Shown here piece after piece: positions 14,611 through 15,582 of a stretch of DNA of 15,582 nt. Source of the DNA: DASPTR01 sp041481365 (GTDB lineage: Archaea > Thermoproteota > Bathyarchaeia > Bathyarchaeales > Bathycorpusculaceae); the NCBI GenBank assembly GCA_041481365.1, contig JBGPBS010000030.1, positions 1-15,582 on the forward strand, read 5' to 3'. How positions within the stretch are numbered: position 1 is the stretch's first letter; every line of letters starts with the position of its first letter. The notes under the pieces were generated by a model. The model was not told the DNA's origin. It did not search any database and saw only the letters and a list, made by a program, of their open reading frames with translations. The position numbers and the translations under genes are program-made.

Positions 14611-15582
14611 TTGCAGCCTCCCTCAAGAGTCCGGAGCTACCTCCAGAATCTGAGTATGCTTGGCCGCAATGCCAAGTTGTATCTAGCGGCAACAGTTTTG
14701 CTGGGTCTTGGTTCCGGGATATGGGGAGTGATATTCAACTTATATCTGCGTCAGGTGAATTTCCAATCAGACTTCATTGGCATCATGTCGACGGCGAGCA
14801 TTATCGCAACTGGTTGTATCGCGTTACCTGCAGGATTACTCTGTGCACGAATCGGTCCTAAGCGAACCATTCTGATAGGGTTCATGGCTAATCTGATCAA
14901 TGTTGCACAGATTTGGGTCTTGGATCCTAAGATGCTTCTGATCGCCAGTTCCGCCTCAGGCTTGATCGGCACGTTGTCCTGGGTGGCGTCAGCACCTTTT
15001 ATGGCGGAAAACAGTAACCCCGAGGAGCGTACCCATCTTTTCAGTTTTGCGTGGGCAATGATGATAATCATGGGCGTCGTAGGTGGCTACGTCGGTGGCG
15101 TCATGCCTGCTTGGTTCAACGGGATGCTGGGACTGCCTACGGGCGCCGGAGGTTCTGCAATTGGATATCGACTGACCCTAGCAATGTCGATCGGATTGTC
15201 CCTCACTGCCGTCTTTCCAATTCTATTCGTAAGGGAGGGCTTAGGCTTCAAGAAGCAAGCAGTGGCCGACCTTTTGACTCTGCGAAACATAAGGAGTTCC
15301 AGGACAATAATCAAATTCATGATACCGACGGCCATAATAGGCTTCGGTGCAGGGTTCATAGTACCATTATTCAACGTGTTTTTCGTGAGCAAGTTTCCCG
15401 CCACAACCGAACAAGTAGGCATTATGTCTTCTTTGAGCAGCATAACACTTGGGGTAGGCACTCTCGTGGCCACGGCGTTGTCCAGAAAGCTGACGAAGGC
15501 CAAAAGCGTGGCATTATGCGAGTATCTCTCTATGCCTTTCATAATGCTTACGACTCTGTCCCCAAACTTGACATGGGCTGGT
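14611..15582 (+). CDS. Major facilitator superfamily transporter (3' end cut off)
   Basis: Membrane transporter, 324 codons visible and no stop before the window ends; about 400 residues would be expected. Hydrophobic segments are seen at about 24-46, 54-78, 86-104, 108-126, 145-168, 186-208, 234-258, 268-290 and 300-316, fitting the first nine or so of twelve MFS helices. The loop after the second helix, GLLCARIGPKR (75-85), is an MFS motif-A variant. The charged central loop REGLGFKKQ (208-216) falls between helices six and seven, as in MFS proteins. The start is TTG at 14611, seven bases after GGTGA; an ATG at 14656 is the alternative but lacks a ribosome-binding site and would remove 15 residues. 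It is divergent from elp3. Substrate cannot be inferred; drug or metabolite efflux is typical of this kind. Confidence 0.88.
   Translation, partial: MQPPSRVRSYLQNLSMLGRNAKLYLAATVLLGLGSGIWGVIFNLYLRQVNFQSDFIGIMSTASIIATGCIALPAGLLCARIGPKRTILIGFMANLINVAQIWVLDPKMLLIASSASGLIGTLSWVASAPFMAENSNPEERTHLFSFAWAMMIIMGVVGGYVGGVMPAWFNGMLGLPTGAGGSAIGYRLTLAMSIGLSLTAVFPILFVREGLGFKKQAVADLLTLRNIRSSRTIIKFMIPTAIIGFGAGFIVPLFNVFFVSKFPATTEQVGIMSSLSSITLGVGTLVATALSRKLTKAKSVALCEYLSMPFIMLTTLSPNLTWAG

Noticed and set aside
14751..15542. Minus-strand frames (106 and 151 codons) at the right end
   Set aside because: The plus strand carries one continuous MFS frame with transmembrane periodicity across the whole stretch; these are its complement.
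1..15582. CRISPR array, tRNA/rRNA genes, insertion sequence or integration site
   Set aside because: Reading the gaps on both strands showed no regularly spaced repeats, no cloverleaf-like segments with CCA-adjacent stems, no transposase-like protein and no flanking direct repeats. The intergenic gaps are all under 170 bp.

Overview
The window reads as a stretch of archaeal chromosome. It carries genes known essentially only from archaea: GatD and GatE of the archaeal tRNA-dependent glutamine pathway, a stand-alone archaeal-type Elp3, and a HerA/NurA DNA-end-processing pair. The promoters look archaeal, with short A/T boxes and no -35/-10 pairs. Gene packing is tight, with ATGA and TTGA stop/start overlaps, and start codons are often TTG. 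The gene mix and protein style resemble uncultured TACK-type lineages such as Bathyarchaeia. That placement is an impression from reading, not a demonstrated assignment.

Layout. (1) 2-4296, plus strand: one apparent operon with two ABC exporters, a DrrA/ABC-2 pair (the ATPase is cut by the window start) and a LolD/MacB-like pair, followed by a Nudix hydrolase. (2) 4280-6822, minus strand: a NurA-like nuclease and a HerA-like ATPase, overlapping by ATGA and converging on the Nudix gene with a 17-base tail overlap. (3) 6909-8899: four small proteins of no recognised family. One is on the plus strand, divergent from nurA across 86 bp. The other three form an overlapping minus-strand operon. All four start with a similar short beta-beta-alpha-like module. 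Two end in a clear winged-helix domain, and the other two share a different C-terminal domain with each other. (4) 9062-9619, plus strand: an Lrp/AsnC-type regulator. (5) 9634-14535, minus strand: elp3-gatD-gatE, a compact translation-fidelity operon. (6) 14611 to the end, plus strand: an MFS transporter cut by the window end.

How the genes may work together. Elp3 (wobble-uridine modification) and GatDE (conversion of Glu-tRNA(Gln) to Gln-tRNA(Gln)) both act on tRNA and are probably co-transcribed. HerA and NurA form the motor and nuclease that resect DNA ends in archaea. The four-gene family beside them is the least explained part of the window and the best candidate for something undescribed. 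Two divergent promoter gaps (6823-6908 and 14536-14610) each hold a near-symmetric A/T box that could serve as a TATA element in both directions. The first also holds a 14-bp imperfect palindrome between that box and the expected plus-strand transcription start.

No tRNA, rRNA, CRISPR array, insertion sequence or long repeat was seen, and no gene-free stretch exceeds 300 bases.
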